In this document: positions 11,288 through 29,016 of the stretch, piece after piece | Layout: each line of letters starts with the position of its first letter | How positions within the stretch are numbered: position 1 is the first letter of the stretch | Assembly: GCA_020541285.1 (NCBI GenBank) | Contig: CP047043.1 | Span: 62,001 to 126,000 of the forward strand | DNA from: Candidatus Gillettellia adelgis | GTDB lineage: Bacteria > Pseudomonadota > Gammaproteobacteria > Enterobacterales > Enterobacteriaceae | Direction: 5' to 3' | Length of the DNA: 64,000 nucleotides | The notes under the pieces: generated by a model | Database searches by the model: none | What the model was told of the DNA's origin: nothing | Seen by the model: the letters and a program-made list of their open reading frames with translations, nothing else | Program-made: the position numbers and the translations under genes

Positions 11288-13135
11288 TCATATAGATAGT
11301 TTTTTAATACGTTTGCCGCCATAAAGTAAGTTAACAATGGAACGAGTGCCAAGAACGGCAGTAAACATGGAGGTCATTACACCGATTATAGTAGAAACGG
11401 CAAAGCCCTTTATTGAGCCGGTTCCTATGAAATATAGAATCGCTGCGATGATCAAGGTGACAATGTTGGCATCAACAATACTAGAAAGAGCGCCATTATA
11501 GCCTTCATTAATAGCTTTTTGAATAGATCGTCCATTTTTTAACTCTTCCTTGATGCGTTCGTTTATCAAAACATTAGAATCTACTGCCACCGCTAATGTC
11601 AATAAAATACCAGCAATACCTGGCATAGTTAGTGTTGCTCCTGGTAGTAAAGACAGTATACCAATAATTAATATTAAATTAACAATTAACGCAGCAGTGG
11701 CAATGACGCCAAAAATGCGATACCATACAATCATAAAGATTGCAGAGATTAAAAAACCCCATAAACAGGCTTTCAGGCTTTGGGTGATGTTTTTCTGTCC
11801 TAATGTTGGTCCGATAGTGCGTTCTTCGAGGATCTGGATTGGTGCAATAAGTGCGCCAGCGCGTAGTAATAATGCAAGCTGTCGTGCTTCATGCAGATTG
11901 TTGATGCCAGTAATACAAAAGTGTTGTCCTAGACGTGACTGAATAATCGCTATATTGATAACTTCTTCTATCTTTTTGAGAACTAAGTGATCATTATTAT
12001 CTTTCTTATCATTATCTTTATATTCTACTAATAACGTCGCTATCGGTTTGCCGATATTTTTTTTGGTAAACATAAACATTGAACGACCACCCGAGCTGTC
12101 TAGCGCGACATTAACTTGTGGGCGATTGTATTCATTAATGCTAGAGGTAGCATGAGTAATGTGGTTACCAGTAAGAATTACTTGCTTATATAGCACGATG
12201 GATCGACCATCACGTGTATATTTTTCTTCAGAATCCCAGGGTATGTGGTGTCTACCTGCTGTCATAATATCAATATTAGTATTAACCAAGCGGAACTCTA
12301 GTGTTGCTGTTGCGCCTATGATCTCTTTGGCTTGGGCAGCATCCTGTGTGCCTGGTAGCTCAACTACAATGCGATTGATCCCTTGACGCTGTACAAGAGG
12401 TTCAGTAATACCAAGCTGATTAACGCGATTACGCAAAATAGTTATATTCTGCTGCATAGCATATTCGCGTTCTTCATTTAGCAGGGCATCAGATGGCTCA
12501 ATTATTAAAGTATTACTGCCTTTGTTAGAAATTATCAAGCCACGTTGATGTAGACTAACATAGTGTATAGCCTTGTCTCTGCTAGCATCGTTATAGAAAC
12601 AAACTTCTATTTGATTTTTGCTAGTTTTACGAATAAACATGTAAGGAATGCGCTGTTTATATAACTCAGTATGCAAGGCATCTATAGTTTTTTCTTGTAA
12701 TTTATTAAATACAGTATTCATTTCAACTTGCATCAAAAAGTACACACCACCCCGCAAATCTAACCCAAGTTTTATTGGCGTAGCCCCTAATTTTGTTAGC
12801 CATCTGGGTGTAGTGGGCGCTAGATGCAGTGCGATAATAAATTTCTCGTCTAGTCTTTCTGAGAGTGCTTCACGCGCGTGAAGTTGAACACCAAGATCTT
12901 TAAAGCGCACTAAAATAACATCGTCTTTTAATGTTATGGACTTACTCGCAATATGATTATTTTTTAAGATAATACAAATCTGATCTATGATCTTGTGATT
13001 TGCAACGACACCATGTGTACCCGTTATTTGTAAGGCTTCTTCCTCATTATACAAGTTAGGCAGCGCATATAGTAGCCCAATCAGGGTCACTATGATTAAT
13101 ATCAGATATTTCCATAAAGGATAGCGGTTTAGCAC
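11288..13135 (-). CDS. secD: protein translocase subunit SecD
   Basis: Large SecDF subunit with 615 residues, the E. coli length, starting [17 protein letters not shown] with the first membrane helix. The signature [18 protein letters not shown] opens the periplasmic part. Later come RNRVNQLG and VQRQG, the [10 protein letters not shown] segment, and five C-terminal helices with [36 protein letters not shown]. The aspartate of this last motif, needed for proton-driven work in SecD, is kept, while the next residue is Ser instead of the Ala found in E. coli. It sits between yajC and secF in the ancestral operon order, 20 bases after yajC. No sign of decay. Confidence 0.97.
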   Translation of the reverse strand: MLNRYPLWKYLILIIVTLIGLLYALPNLYNEEEALQITGTHGVVANHKIIDQICIILKNNHIASKSITLKDDVILVRFKDLGVQLHAREALSERLDEKFIIALHLAPTTPRWLTKLGATPIKLGLDLRGGVYFLMQVEMNTVFNKLQEKTIDALHTELYKQRIPYMFIRKTSKNQIEVCFYNDASRDKAIHYVSLHQRGLIISNKGSNTLIIEPSDALLNEEREYAMQQNITILRNRVNQLGITEPLVQRQGINRIVVELPGTQDAAQAKEIIGATATLEFRLVNTNIDIMTAGRHHIPWDSEEKYTRDGRSIVLYKQVILTGNHITHATSSINEYNRPQVNVALDSSGGRSMFMFTKKNIGKPIATLLVEYKDNDKKDNNDHLVLKKIEEVINIAIIQSRLGQHFCITGINNLHEARQLALLLRAGALIAPIQILEERTIGPTLGQKNITQSLKACLWGFLISAIFMIVWYRIFGVIATAALIVNLILIIGILSLLPGATLTMPGIAGILLTLAVAVDSNVLINERIKEELKNGRSIQKAINEGYNGALSSIVDANIVTLIIAAILYFIGTGSIKGFAVSTIIGVMTSMFTAVLGTRSIVNLLYGGKRIKKLSI

Positions 13136-13155
13136 GATTATTCTCTTAGAGAAAA

Positions 13156-13488
13156 TTATAACGCTTTCATAGTACCGTTAGGTAGAACACCTGTTATGAA
13201 GTCACGTTTTATCATTACTACTGTAGTATCATTTAATGCTATAGTGAGTATGCCGGTATCAGTCACTTTGACTACACGACCAATCAAGCCACCAGTAGTT
13301 ATAACTTCATTGCCCTTACCGATAGAATTCATTAATTTTTTATGATCTTTAGTACGTTTTTGTTGCGGGCGAAGTATCAAAAAATAAAAAATTAAGCCAA
13401 ATGTCATAAGTACTATGATTAGAGAATATGGGTTTCCTTTAGCAGGAGTCTCTAAAAATGCAGTAGCATCAGAAAATAAAAAGTTCAT
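13156..13488 (-). CDS. yajC: Sec translocon accessory protein YajC
   Basis: Small inner-membrane protein that joins SecD and SecF. It has 110 residues, as in E. coli. One membrane helix lies at about residues 20-42 and is followed by the family signature LRPQQKRTKDHKKLMNSIGKG, then the basic cytoplasmic domain with DEVITTGG-like NEVITTGGLIGRV. It is first of the yajC-secD-secF run and lies about 140 bases downstream of tgt, as in other enterobacteria, so the four genes are probably one transcript. Confidence 0.95.
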   Translation of the reverse strand: MNFLFSDATAFLETPAKGNPYSLIIVLMTFGLIFYFLILRPQQKRTKDHKKLMNSIGKGNEVITTGGLIGRVVKVTDTGILTIALNDTTVVMIKRDFITGVLPNGTMKAL

Positions 13489-13630
13489 TGAAATTCCTTT
13501 AACAAGTTATCAAGTAATATACAAGTTCAACTTATAGTTGAATATGCATCAATTTTCATCGTTTATCTAAACTATCAACTAAGGTAAGTAGTCTAGATAT
13601 ACTATTTGATTCCTTTGATGTTTTGAACAT

Positions 13631-14785
<1,155 letters not shown>

Positions 14786-14814
14786 TTAATGTCGTCAAAA
14801 TAAATAGGTTATTA

Positions 14815-15000
14815 TGCAGCTTAGTGATATCGACACTTCATTTGTAAATTACAGCTATATTAGCGATAGATTATTTGAGTCAATGTCATAGCATATTAAA
14901 ACTTGTCGTCCAAGTTAAAAGGCCACTCTTATCTTAAAATGTCTATATATCTATCAGAGGATAGGTAGTGTGTGTTTTAGTTTACTTCTTTGGTGTAATT
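14815..15000 (-). pseudogene. queA: possible queA 3-prime remnant
   Basis: QueA builds epoxyqueuosine from the preQ1 placed by Tgt and is encoded just upstream of tgt in E. coli. In this position the minus strand gives, in two frames, NTHYLSSDRYIDIL and a piece ending IIYR*YS, which loosely follow NFHLPESTLIML and the EEKYRFFSY part of the QueA C-terminus at about the right spacing. Matches are few, and upstream queA motifs were not found, so this rests mainly on position. Confidence 0.3.
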
Positions 15001-16322
15001 GGTTACTAGTTTAATCTTAAAAAGTTTTAGTAAATTACCAATTTTTGTAATTTCAATAAATTAAGTATCAATGTGTTAGTAAGTATTTTATGGTAGTTTT
15101 AGCGCTGATAAATAAGTAGTGTTACCTGCAAAAGGTAATAAACGCTATAAAGGAAAAGCCATATAATTCTGTAGTCTTTATGACTGTTTGTATAGTTACC
15201 TTGAACAGAGGCCACAAGTGTAGTTATGTACAGTATTTACATCTTGTAAGATAGAAATAAAACAATACCACTCAATTAATACACCATTAATTTTCATACT
15301 ATGTTATTAAAGTGTCATTTGAGTGTTATGAATAAACTTCATTAATCAATAGACATTATAAAGAGTCAGTGATTAGGGTTTAAAAGATCTTATATAACTA
15401 TTAGTGTAATAAGCATGTATTTACCGAGGACTTAATCTGTTCTTACCAGAGACACTATAGTACGACATGGTAGAGATTATATGTCGTTATTTCTGCGTGG
15501 CTTGGATCGTTTGCTTACTATCTTGCGATCGAGACAGTAAGTATGCAGATCCTTAGAAATAATATTAATTGTACACGTTGGGCTTTAGGCCAGGTTTGTA
15601 CTCTGACTATCTGTTTTACATGGGCAAAATGTCTTTGCTGTATTAAAATGCATTATCTCTGAGTATCTAGTAAATAGATGACATGTGCACAGTGTTGCAA
15701 AGTCATTGTCAGAGTTTTTTATAGTTCACGCGGTGGTGCAAGTTCAGTGTGTTTATGGTGCTTACGCTGTGATGTTAACATATATGGTAATCCTCATTAG
15801 TTGCGACTATTATGTAGTGTGATATAGCTTATATACATGTGAAGTATGCTAATGTGTTTTATGTGGAGTAGATCAGAGATTTTCTGTCATTTCATCTTTA
15901 ATATGCCATTAGTCATATACAAGTTGTATATATGTTAGATATTTTGATGTATAAGATAGTCAACGACTAATATGAGTAATGAGAATTGTTTCCCTCCTCT
16001 TCCTACAACTTAAATTTTAGCGTTACGTTAAATGAACTGGAGTCAGTAGCGGTAGAGGCGCTATAGTTTTGCGCTTCGTTGCGTCTTCTCTAAAATTCTT
16101 AATTATTTTATAAAATTTTTAAGTATATATTCTGTTAAACTTTATGCAGTGATTTGATTTTGGTGATTTACTAAAATAGTATATATCATTCTTATATATC
16201 ACATATAAGCTATAGTTTGTGCACATTATCACGTTCTATAGTAAGATTAAAATTTTCCCTGTAATAGCTGTTTAAGAGTATTAGTATGCTTACTTAATTT
16301 TAAAGGTTCACCTAATGACAAA
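15001..16322. other. gap between tgt/queA remnant and eno, no recognised gene
   Basis: 1.3 kb of AT-rich DNA downstream of eno. The stretch 15420-15780 is less AT-rich and could be older gene remains (the rest of queA would lie here), but no motif could be assigned on either strand. Confidence 0.45.
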
Positions 16323-17624
<1,302 letters not shown>

Positions 17625-17696
17625 TTAGATTACCTTAGTATATGTTGGATGACAATTATATACAAGAAATGTATATTTAGAGTATACTATATTTTA

Positions 17697-20483
<2,787 letters not shown>

Positions 20484-20511
20484 TGCTCTTGAAAAGAGCA
20501 TTTTCTTTATT
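20484..20511 (+). terminator. orphan intrinsic terminator-like stem-loop ahead of pitA
   Basis: A perfect 7-bp stem (TGCTCTT/AAGAGCA) with a 3-base loop is followed at once by TTTTCTTTATT on the plus strand, the form of an intrinsic terminator. No intact plus-strand gene lies before it. It is about 310 bases upstream of the pitA start, so it is either the end of a lost gene or an element in the pitA leader. Confidence 0.4.
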
Positions 20512-20808
20512 ACGGGGTATTGTTATTCCTTTCAAGAGAGTTTATTGAATACTCAGTTACCTTGAATGTATTCATTTATGAATATATGAAAAACTAGCCA
20601 TTTATTCCGCTTATGATAGGCATTGCTTGGTTAGTCATTGACGGTCAAATTACTTAATGTAGGTACACAGTCAGCATAACAAGTATATGTATTTGTTACA
20701 ATACAATTAATGCAGTAATTTAAAATTAAAAAAATGTTATGTTCTCTTTTAAATATAATTATCATTGATAATGTCTGGCGTTCATGTCTAGACACTGGCC
20801 TAACGCTT

Positions 20809-22314
20809 ATGCTACATTTTTTTACTGGGTTAGATTTTCATACTAGCTTGATGTTAATTCTTGCATTGTTGTTTGTGTTATTTTATGAAGCCATTAATGG
20901 ATTTCATGATACAGCTAATGCAGTTACTACAGCCATTTATACCCGTGCTATACGCTCGCAATTTGCGGTGATTATAGCAGGTTTATTTAACTTTCTTGGT
21001 GTGATGCTCGGTGGTTTGAGTGTCGCGTATACTATTGTTCATTTATTACCTACCGATCTATTGTTGAATATTGGTTCAACGAATGGATTGGCTATGGTAT
21101 TTTCTATGTTATTAGCGGCAATTATTTGGAATCTTAGTACTTGGTATGTTGGTTTACCAGCTTCTAGTTCTCATACGCTGATTGGTGCAATTGTAGGTAT
21201 TTGTTTAACTAACGCCTTAATGACCCGTACATCAGTAATAGCCGCATTAAATATTCCGAAAATGATGGGCATTATCTTGTCTTTGCTTCTTTCACCATTA
21301 CTTGGAATGCTTGTTGCTGGACTAGTGGTATTTTTTTTACATCGGTATTGGTGTACTACCACAAAACAACAGCATATTCATATGACTCCAGCAGAATATG
21401 AAAAGATAGACGGTAAATGCAAACCACCATTCTGGATTCGAGTCGCACTAATTCTATCGGCGATAGGCGTTAGTTTTGCGCATGGTGCTAACGATGGGCA
21501 AAAGGGTATCGGTTTAATTATGTTAGTGCTAATCGGTATTGCACCAGAAGTCTTTGTAGTTAATATGAATGCTACTGGTTATGATATCATCCATACGCGT
21601 GATGCAGTCTCTCACTTACAGAAGTATTATCAGCAGCACAGCGATGCACTACCACAGATAGCTTCTTTGATCTCTCACGGTCAAGGAAAGGATGAAGGCG
21701 AGCTATTAAACCAACCAATTAAATTTCATTGCGATATTTTCCATGCTATGGCGACGATTGAGTTAACGCAGGATTGGCTGCATAATTTACAGAGTTACGG
21801 TCAACTAACTGTAGAGCAGCGCAGCCAACTACGTTGTCTATTAATGTGTATTAGCGAAACAGTAGATAACATTGCTAAATTATCGGAAATCTCTGTAACT
21901 GATCGACGATTTTTAAAGAGCTTACATCAGGATCTGCTAAAGACTGTTGAGTATGCGCCGATATGGATTATCATCGCAGTAGCTTTTTCTCTATCGCTGG
22001 GTACCATAATTGGTTGGCAACGCGTTGCGACTACTATTGGAGAGAAAATTGGAAAAAAAGGTATGACCTATGCTCAAGGAGTATCGGCTCAAATGACTGC
22101 TGCTTTATGGATTGGTATAGCTAGTTATACCGGTATGCCCGTATCGACTACGCATGTAATTTCTTCGGCGGTGGCTGGAACAATGCTTGTAGAGGGCGGC
22201 GGCATACAGAACAAGACTGTAAAAAACATCTTATTATCTTGGTTACTAACTCTGCCAGTTTCAATGTTGCTTTCTAGTTTTTTATATTTGATTACACTTA
22301 AGTTTTTTAAATAA
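20809..22314 (+). CDS. pitA: low-affinity inorganic phosphate transporter PitA
   Basis: Proton-linked metal-phosphate carrier of the inner membrane. From the ATG at 20809 it has 501 residues including stop context, close to E. coli PitA (499), and begins [16 protein letters not shown]. An in-frame ATG at 20734 adds 25 residues with no counterpart and is not preferred, although neither start has a strong ribosome site. The family repeat is visible in both halves: [17 protein letters not shown] near the N-terminus and [20 protein letters not shown] in the middle. [16 protein letters not shown] and its C-terminal copy [16 protein letters not shown] are also intact. The hydrophilic loop at about residues 265-380 differs most from E. 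coli. It stands alone with large gaps on both sides. Confidence 0.93.
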   Translation: MLHFFTGLDFHTSLMLILALLFVLFYEAINGFHDTANAVTTAIYTRAIRSQFAVIIAGLFNFLGVMLGGLSVAYTIVHLLPTDLLLNIGSTNGLAMVFSMLLAAIIWNLSTWYVGLPASSSHTLIGAIVGICLTNALMTRTSVIAALNIPKMMGIILSLLLSPLLGMLVAGLVVFFLHRYWCTTTKQQHIHMTPAEYEKIDGKCKPPFWIRVALILSAIGVSFAHGANDGQKGIGLIMLVLIGIAPEVFVVNMNATGYDIIHTRDAVSHLQKYYQQHSDALPQIASLISHGQGKDEGELLNQPIKFHCDIFHAMATIELTQDWLHNLQSYGQLTVEQRSQLRCLLMCISETVDNIAKLSEISVTDRRFLKSLHQDLLKTVEYAPIWIIIAVAFSLSLGTIIGWQRVATTIGEKIGKKGMTYAQGVSAQMTAALWIGIASYTGMPVSTTHVISSAVAGTMLVEGGGIQNKTVKNILLSWLLTLPVSMLLSSFLYLITLKFFK

Positions 22315-25149
22315 TGCATGGGTGATGTGATAAAAGCAATGGTAGTGTAGGCCAATAACTTGAAATAATGGATATCATAAACGATAGTAACAAACCTGTG
22401 CATAAAATATTTTAAAAGGTCTCTAGTATTGTTTTTAGGAATTGTCTTTTAGATCGATATATCTATATTGCAGTTTGTTGATAAAATTCTTTGCACTTAA
22501 TATAAGATTTACTATTTTCTGGCGGGCGAAGTCAATTTATCGTCTGATAACGGCATTGTTAATGTAAGTTTCTAAGTATGTTTTAGTGATCCAGAAATAT
22601 ATTGTTTTTTTGCATATCTTACTTTAAGAATATACTTTGTGCTGTTAAGTCATTTTTTTAAAAATCTTTAACTCAATTTTAACATTGTTTAAAAGCGGCG
22701 GTATATTAAAAGAAGCTTTTAAATTATTGTCCTAGGGATGATAGCAATATATTAATACTGTTTGGAGTTATATGTCGCTTCACGCGCTTTGTACGTTTAT
22801 TTGGTGACCATTTTTAGTTTTTGAGGATTCGCAAATTTTATCTTTAAAATTTAATCAGAGGATGCGGTGCAAGGAGGACTGTCAAGGACTGTTTAAAAAA
22901 AGTATTAACTCATTTTCTCTGTGACTATCTTTGAATACTGTACGTAATAAACAGGTATGCATTAATAAATCTTTACAGTGTTACACACCACCATGCATTC
23001 TAAATGCAGTGAAGTATTTCATATAAGAGATTTGGAGTGCGGAGGCTCTGACTTTTGAAAGTCTTTATTTAAAATGATCTAAGTAGTTTGCTGCGTGATG
23101 TATAGTAATAATACCTGATGCCTATGGATTATATTGTTAATCATCGGTTAGGAGTGGTTATGTATTGTGAGTTTATTAAAAAAGCGTCTAGTCTCCGTGA
23201 TTGAAATTGTTCTAAAAGATTAGATATGTATTTTTTGAAGTCTTCAGAAAATCTGCAGCGCCTTTATAGGTTATGTCATCAGTCTTCATGAGTCATGTCA
23301 TCAGTCTGTGGAGATTGAGATTATCTCTCTTCCACTTTATAAGTCAGCAGCTTTAGCACTACTGATAAAGATATTGAATACTGATCTCTTAAGATCAGTA
23401 CCACTTAACTTATTAAACCTAGTTTTTATGTGCAATAAATAATTAATAGTTGCCAAACTTAGAAAATTAATATTTATGTATCCCTTGTGTTTTTTCTTTT
23501 ATATATGTGAACTTTGCGCGGTTATTAAGAATTTTATCGCTATCATCAATGTTGAATTAATTAATAACCTATGATTATTTTTAAGCAGACGATAAAGGTA
23601 AAAGTTTTTCGACTAATTCGATTAGTTTTTGCTGAGTTTTTCTTGCTTATTAAAATATGTTACATGACGTACTCCGTAGTCAGTGCATTAGATTAATCAT
23701 GCTATTCTTAATAACTACCATGATGAATATTATAAAGATAGCTCTATGACACCTTAAAGTATTAAACTCTATGTCTCGAGTACTACACATATTGCATAAG
23801 ATTAAAAGCTATCATACAGTGATCGGTCTTAGAATTTTTTTAAGGTATATGTATGTATTGCATCATACATTAATCTGCAATATTTTAGGAATTAATATCT
23901 ACCTAGATAACATTGTCATTGGTTGTGTAAGAGTAGTGATTATTCAGAAAGCATAAAAGAACAGTTAATGTTCATTATGTTCACTACTTTTATGTATGCA
24001 CTGTGAACTGTAGCGGAGTACAGCCTTTCTAGTATAAATATCAGAGTAAAGGATTTTTATAGCGTATCCATATATCTGATTTCGTGAAAGTGGTAGATTG
24101 ATCATCAATGCGTCGTTAATCTTAAACGATAATTACTGATGATATCATAGCTTGATATATACGTACTATACTATCCGGTGGTTCTTTTATGACACTAAAG
24201 CTAGTACAATGTTTATTGTTAATTACATCGTATATTTAGAGAGCTAAACTTAGTATAGTAAGCAGGTTTATCGTGTCAATAACTAAAAATTAAATATAAT
24301 GATTTATGATCTTATCATCTAATATTTTCCTAGTACACTGTATACTATATACTAGACGTATTCTGTATGTTAGATACATGTCATTAACAAACATAGCGGC
24401 GGGGTACTGTTCTTTTTGAGGCTTTTCTATTAACTTTGAAATTTTGTGGCGTTATTATGATTGATACTTTTTATGTAATATACTAGATAGTTATTTTGGC
24501 GGGGAATATTGTACTGTGTAGTAGTGCTTTAGCAATATTCACCATAGCACAATAGGTTTTATTATTCATAAATACGCCATTAATTATGGTCTACATCTTA
24601 ATCACTAGGTTGCTTGTAAACAGTTAATAATTTTGCAGGTATTTTGTTCTTGTAATCATTCTTAGAGTTTTATCGTATCTGTCGGTCGTGAAAACTTAAA
24701 GTTTTGGAAAGATATTGCTGCATAAAACTTTTATGTAAGAATACATTTTGAACACATATAGCTAAGTGTTGCTTTAAGTAGCTAAAAGAGTTTTTACGAC
24801 TATTTTTTTGCATTATAGCAACGATAAGTAAGGAGTGTAAAGTTTTTGAGGCAATAGTGAGCGTAATTGTTGTTGACGTAGAAAAGGTCTCATTAAAAAT
24901 CCAGTATACTCTAAAATATCAAGAAATGTTTCATATGAAAATTTTTCCTTTGATCGATCATACTAACATCGATATAGTTAACATGCGATAGCAATGTTAA
25001 AAGTATAGCATAAACAACCAGACGTATATTAGAGGTTATTCCAATTTTGCCGGAAAAGTAAATTTGTTTTATAAGTAGGTATATTATAAACGCTACATGG
25101 TTAGGCATTCTAAAACAAATTTTGCATTAGTCTTAAGAATAAGATGTAG
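22315..25149. other. gap between pitA and the hem fossils
   Basis: 2.8 kb of AT-rich DNA. The N-terminal two thirds of hemC should occupy roughly 24760-25150, and cyaA might have stood further left, but I could not read either one. Short open frames (for example 23771-23956 plus and 24911-25108 minus) show no known motif. Confidence 0.45.
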
Positions 25150-25660
25150 CGATATTATTCTAATTGCACGGTTAGCAATTACTATGCCATCACAGGTTGT
25201 TTTACATTACTAAAATGAACATCGCTCAATAGTCCTTCTTTGTTAGAGTGTATTTTATAAAAATGTTCGTATTAGTTTATCCTGCTAACTATCGTGGAGT
25301 ACATTTAGTGAATGCGATAATTAGTGTTATATATAAATATTTCTATTATTCCTTAAGTGATGTGCTGTATTTTAAGGTTTAATTAGTTTTTACAGTCTGC
25401 GACGTCAACTATTAACTTGAAAAACATTGATTAATTCTAGCAGTATATCAGCTATGTAGCAATGCAGATACTCGCTTACACATACTAAAAGGAGAGGAGC
25501 AATAATACCATCATTTTAACAGTGTCTAACCTCAAGTGATTGAGCTGCCGTTGGCGCCTTCTCTATTCTATTCGCTACTGAAGCGAACGCGATAGAAATA
25601 GCAAAAAAGGGCATTGAACATTGTCTTAAAGATGCAATAATTTATACACTGCTAGTATGA
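25150..25660 (+). pseudogene. hemC: hemC fossil (hydroxymethylbilane synthase), C-terminal part
   Basis: HemC joins four porphobilinogens in heme synthesis. One plus-strand frame reads CSDIILIA near 25150, resembling YDAIILAV. Further on one frame reads GAIIPSF, then AAVGAFSIL, then EANAIEIAKKGIEHCLKDA, ending at TGA 25660. These follow, in order and at fitting distances, GCQVPIGSY, ALVGAPDGS and the QDAEQMGISLAEELLNNGA segment of E. coli HemC. Stops interrupt the frame inside the GCQVP...VGA span. The gene lies just ahead of the hemD fossil, the ancestral order. The N-terminal part is not readable. Confidence 0.65.
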
Positions 25661-25764
25661 ATGCAGCATATTCTTTAAAAATATATGAATGTACTGCACT
25701 TAAGGTGCATATAGGTCTGACAAGAATCAATAAAACTCCCATTATATATTATAATAAATCTAAA

Positions 25765-26690
25765 CGCGCAGATAACCCCTAGCTTAAACCCTGCTCAGCT
25801 CAGAAGTTATTAAATAATGCCTATCAATTATAGGCTGATAAGTTAACGGTACAATAGATATTAAATCAGCAGTAGTGCCAATTGTCTTGTAGAATATGTA
25901 TAGTCTTCTTATGATGCTTTTTAGAAGCAGTTCATGTGGAATATTGATTCCAGTGACTTCGTTCTTTGCTTACAAGAGAAAACTAAGTGAAAACCGTACA
26001 TTTATGCGATCAAGGTGCTTGCAGTATATTATAAGTAGATCTATCTTAGCCTTGTTCACCAATCCTTCCATTACTTTACTGTAACTAAACGTTGGTAATT
26101 GTATATTTATTAAAGTGTAGTATGCATTACTTATGTTAATACAGTGATTAGTAACACTTGGTCAGTATTCTCGACTGATGTGTCTATTATTCAATATAGC
26201 GGATTAGCGTAGTGTCTTAATGATGGTATGAATTATCTGCTTAGATTATACTAATATAAGCGTTCAGTTAAAAATATCACTAATTTTACCAGTATTATAA
26301 AATTATACGACAAGTAAGTATTCATGTTGTGTAGCGACGGTAGATGTAGAGTAGTTAGATAAAAATTGTGTACTTTGAGTACAGTTGTAAGTGATCGCGC
26401 ATGATATGAATATCGTTAAGACATTACAATGACAATAAGAGCATTATTTTTTGGCAGCGAGCCTCTATTAATATAATATTCTCGTCACTATTGATCTTTA
26501 CATGTGATCATCACGCCCTTACTGTATTTTCTAGGTACTATTATTCCGTGTGATTTTAATATTGACCATGAAATTGTAGTAGTGAACGTTAAATTGTTTT
26601 TTAAGGCTTTGACTAAAATGAAATGCTGAATAACTAAGAATTCCGATAATGATTTATTAATCTACGTAAAAAATTACTCTAACCATCGAA
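25765..26690 (+). pseudogene. hemD: hemD fossil (uroporphyrinogen-III synthase)
   Basis: HemD closes the tetrapyrrole ring. Readable pieces on the plus strand, in ancestral order, are SSDFVLCLQE (compare ESDLLFALSQ), KPYIYAIKVLA (compare LPDYFAIGRTTA), EIVVVNVKLFFKALTKMK (compare RLLVVSERLAKLARELG) and NSDNDLLIYV (compare NADNDALLRAL). The last ends about 30 bases before the hemX start, as in E. coli. Several stops and frameshifts lie between the pieces. The length is somewhat more than the native 740 bases, so the left boundary is approximate. Confidence 0.65.
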
Positions 26691-26699
26691 TATACTATA

Positions 26700-27803
26700 A
26701 TGACGGAACAAAAAGCTCCATACACAACGATTGCATTGTTAAACCTGTTACTTAAGAGACTCCACAAACTAGATACTGAGCGTCGTCATGATAAAAATAT
26801 AAATACGATACTTAGTGTAATTATGATTATATTAGTTATTGCGTTAGGTTCAAGTAGTTATTATAATGCATGTCAAGAATCTAGACGTTTTCTTTCTGCT
26901 AATCAGGCACTCCAAAAAAATCTAGACAGACTAAACCAGAACCAGAAACATACACACAACTTGTTAAAACATTTATCACGGAAAAAGAGTCACGTCTTTG
27001 GCGCGACAGATCGCGAAAAATTAAAGTTAAGGCGTCAAGTAAAAATTTTGAAGAACAAGATTTCTACGATTTCTAGAAGCGATAATAGAGCCTAGATATT
27101 GACACAAATAGATTTTTTAGTAAAATGGCTAATTATAAATTATAGAGCTATCAAGATATTACAACTGCAGTAAGATTACTGAATCATGCAAATAGTAGTC
27201 TAGAAGCTATGCATGATTCAAGTTTTCTGCAGTTGCAGTGCACTATTGTTGAAGATATTAATACCCTGTAAAAATTTCAATCAAGTGAATTTGATGGTAT
27301 AATTTTAAAGTTAAATCAGTTATCTAATCAAGTAAATCATTTGCTTTTTTTAAAGAAAAAGTAGAAATAGTAAGAATAAAAGAGAGCCATACATCTTCGA
27401 GTTTGCTTAATAAACGGAGAGATTATTCAAGAAAAGTATTAATGATTTTATACGCGACTGTATTGTCTTTTGTCGCTCAGAGATCAATAATGTACTATGA
27501 TTAGCATACCATCCAAATATCTATCTTTGCGAAATATCCATATGTATTTTTTACTTACTATGCATGCAATCTGTCGCCACAAAAATAAAAGCTACAAGCA
27601 ATAAGATAAAATTATCGCTCACCTGAATAATTATGTATTTTAATACTACTAATGCAGTAACACAGGCTCTTTAAAAGACCTCAATGCATTTAGCCAATAG
27701 TCGATTTCTATCATAGGTATACCAAGTCACTTGAAATGCCAATCTTTATTAGAAAAACCTTGCAGACATAAAGCGTGCGCGATTATTGATACTCCCTGCT
27801 GAT
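26700..27803 (+). pseudogene. hemX: hemX fossil (uroporphyrinogen operon membrane protein)
   Basis: HemX is a membrane protein of unclear function encoded in the hemCDXY operon. An intact 131-codon open piece (26700-27095) starts MTEQ like E. coli HemX, has one membrane helix at about residues 38-58, a coiled coil and STISRSD (compare ATISGSD). Beyond its stop the old gene continues in other frames: TQIDFLVK, then DITTAVRLLNHANSSLEAM, then EFDGIILKLNQLSNQVNHL (E. coli YDGIILKVNQLSNQVDNL), then SSSLL, and SLLEKP near 27750. The total length is about 1.1 kb, against 1.18 kb. The N-terminal piece might still be translated as a short membrane protein, but it lacks the whole conserved domain, so I call the locus dead. 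Confidence 0.88.
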
Positions 27804-27821
27804 TCATAGACAGACTATGAT

Positions 27822-29016
27822 ATGTTATTATGTTTTTGTGATGTTTATGTTCACTATTAGCATATTGATTAAGGTAATATTAGTAGGTCATCAAGGTTGT
27901 ATATTTATTTAAACTGAAAACTACAATCTTAAAACTAACGTTGCTGGTCTAATGGCCATTAGTGATACTGCTGTAATAATTATCATAGCAATTACATGCA
28001 TACTACTCTATATCTTCTTTGAAGGAGATATGTATTATAGTGAATTGATTAGCTAAAAATTCTGTACTGTGCTCATAAAACACCGTATTCCTCTAAATTA
28101 ACGACAAGTTACAAGTAGATTAATCGCTTACTACGATTATGATACTAGCTAGTCTATTTGTTGATGAAAAAATACTTTTTCCTCATTGAGAGAGTGGAAC
28201 AGAGAAGTAATGGTAATATTAAAAAACATCTAGAGTGCGTCACCTGGGTTATAAATACCTATAATATCTGTGTGATCATTTTTTCTAACGCTATCTATAA
28301 GAATCATCTAATTTGTTTAAAATTTAGTCTGTATTCTGATACAGACACTAGAAAGTCATATAACTGGCATGCTGGAGGTAAAAGTTTTAATGTCTGTAAT
28401 TTAATATATGTGCCTAAAGACAACTCTTGGTAAATTTTTGGTTATATAACTTTGGTTATGAAAGATATTTTATTTACGAGTAATGTAATTTTTATAACTA
28501 TGATATGATATTTACTGTATGCGAATAGATAAAATTTATGTAATTGCATTACAAAGAGTATGGTAGTAGAAAATATCATTACACATAATTTTAAATTCTT
28601 TTGAGAGCATGAAATATTCCTTTGAACACTCTGTTCTATATAATTATCTATAATAATAGTAAATTACATTGAGTTTAAATAATGACTATTTAAAGTCTGA
28701 GAACAGTGACTGCATAAGATATCAAATTATAGTTTGATTGCGTAAGAACCTTCATGATGACATGATACAGATATAAAAACTACTATGTATTAGATTGATA
28801 AATATTGAAGTATGTGCCATGATTGTCATCATGGCTGAAGAATTTATCACAAGAGTAATAACGGTATAAATTATCTAAAACTACATATAAATATCTCAAT
28901 AAATTAGAGTAATTATAAATATCTACTCTAGTATCTATGTTTTTAAAAATTATATAATAAAGTATTAAAAATTAACAGGTAATCCGTTGCTAGGAATAAG
29001 TAACATCTGCTGTTTA
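27822..29016 (+). pseudogene. hemY: hemY fossil (protoheme biosynthesis accessory membrane protein)
   Basis: HemY is a TPR-type inner-membrane protein of the same operon. It begins 20 bases after the hemX remains with ATG at 27822. After a frameshift the plus strand reads GHQGCIFI*TENYNLKT and then NVAGLMAIS with a hydrophobic stretch, matching GHQGYVLIQTDNYNIET, SVTGLAII and the second membrane helix of E. coli HemY; one CAA codon has become TAA. Further on VEQRSNGNIKKHLE resembles AQQRGDEARANQHLE. The C-terminal half is not readable, so the right boundary is set from the native length (398 residues). Confidence 0.78.

Noticed and set aside
11278-11352. 25-codon N-terminal extension of secF into secD
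   Set aside because: The start at 11277 matches the SecF N-terminus and has a good ribosome site; the extension is merely the overlapping secD frame.
26700-27095. 131-codon open frame as a new functional membrane protein
   Set aside because: It is the N-terminal part of hemX, whose conserved remainder continues as broken frames directly downstream.
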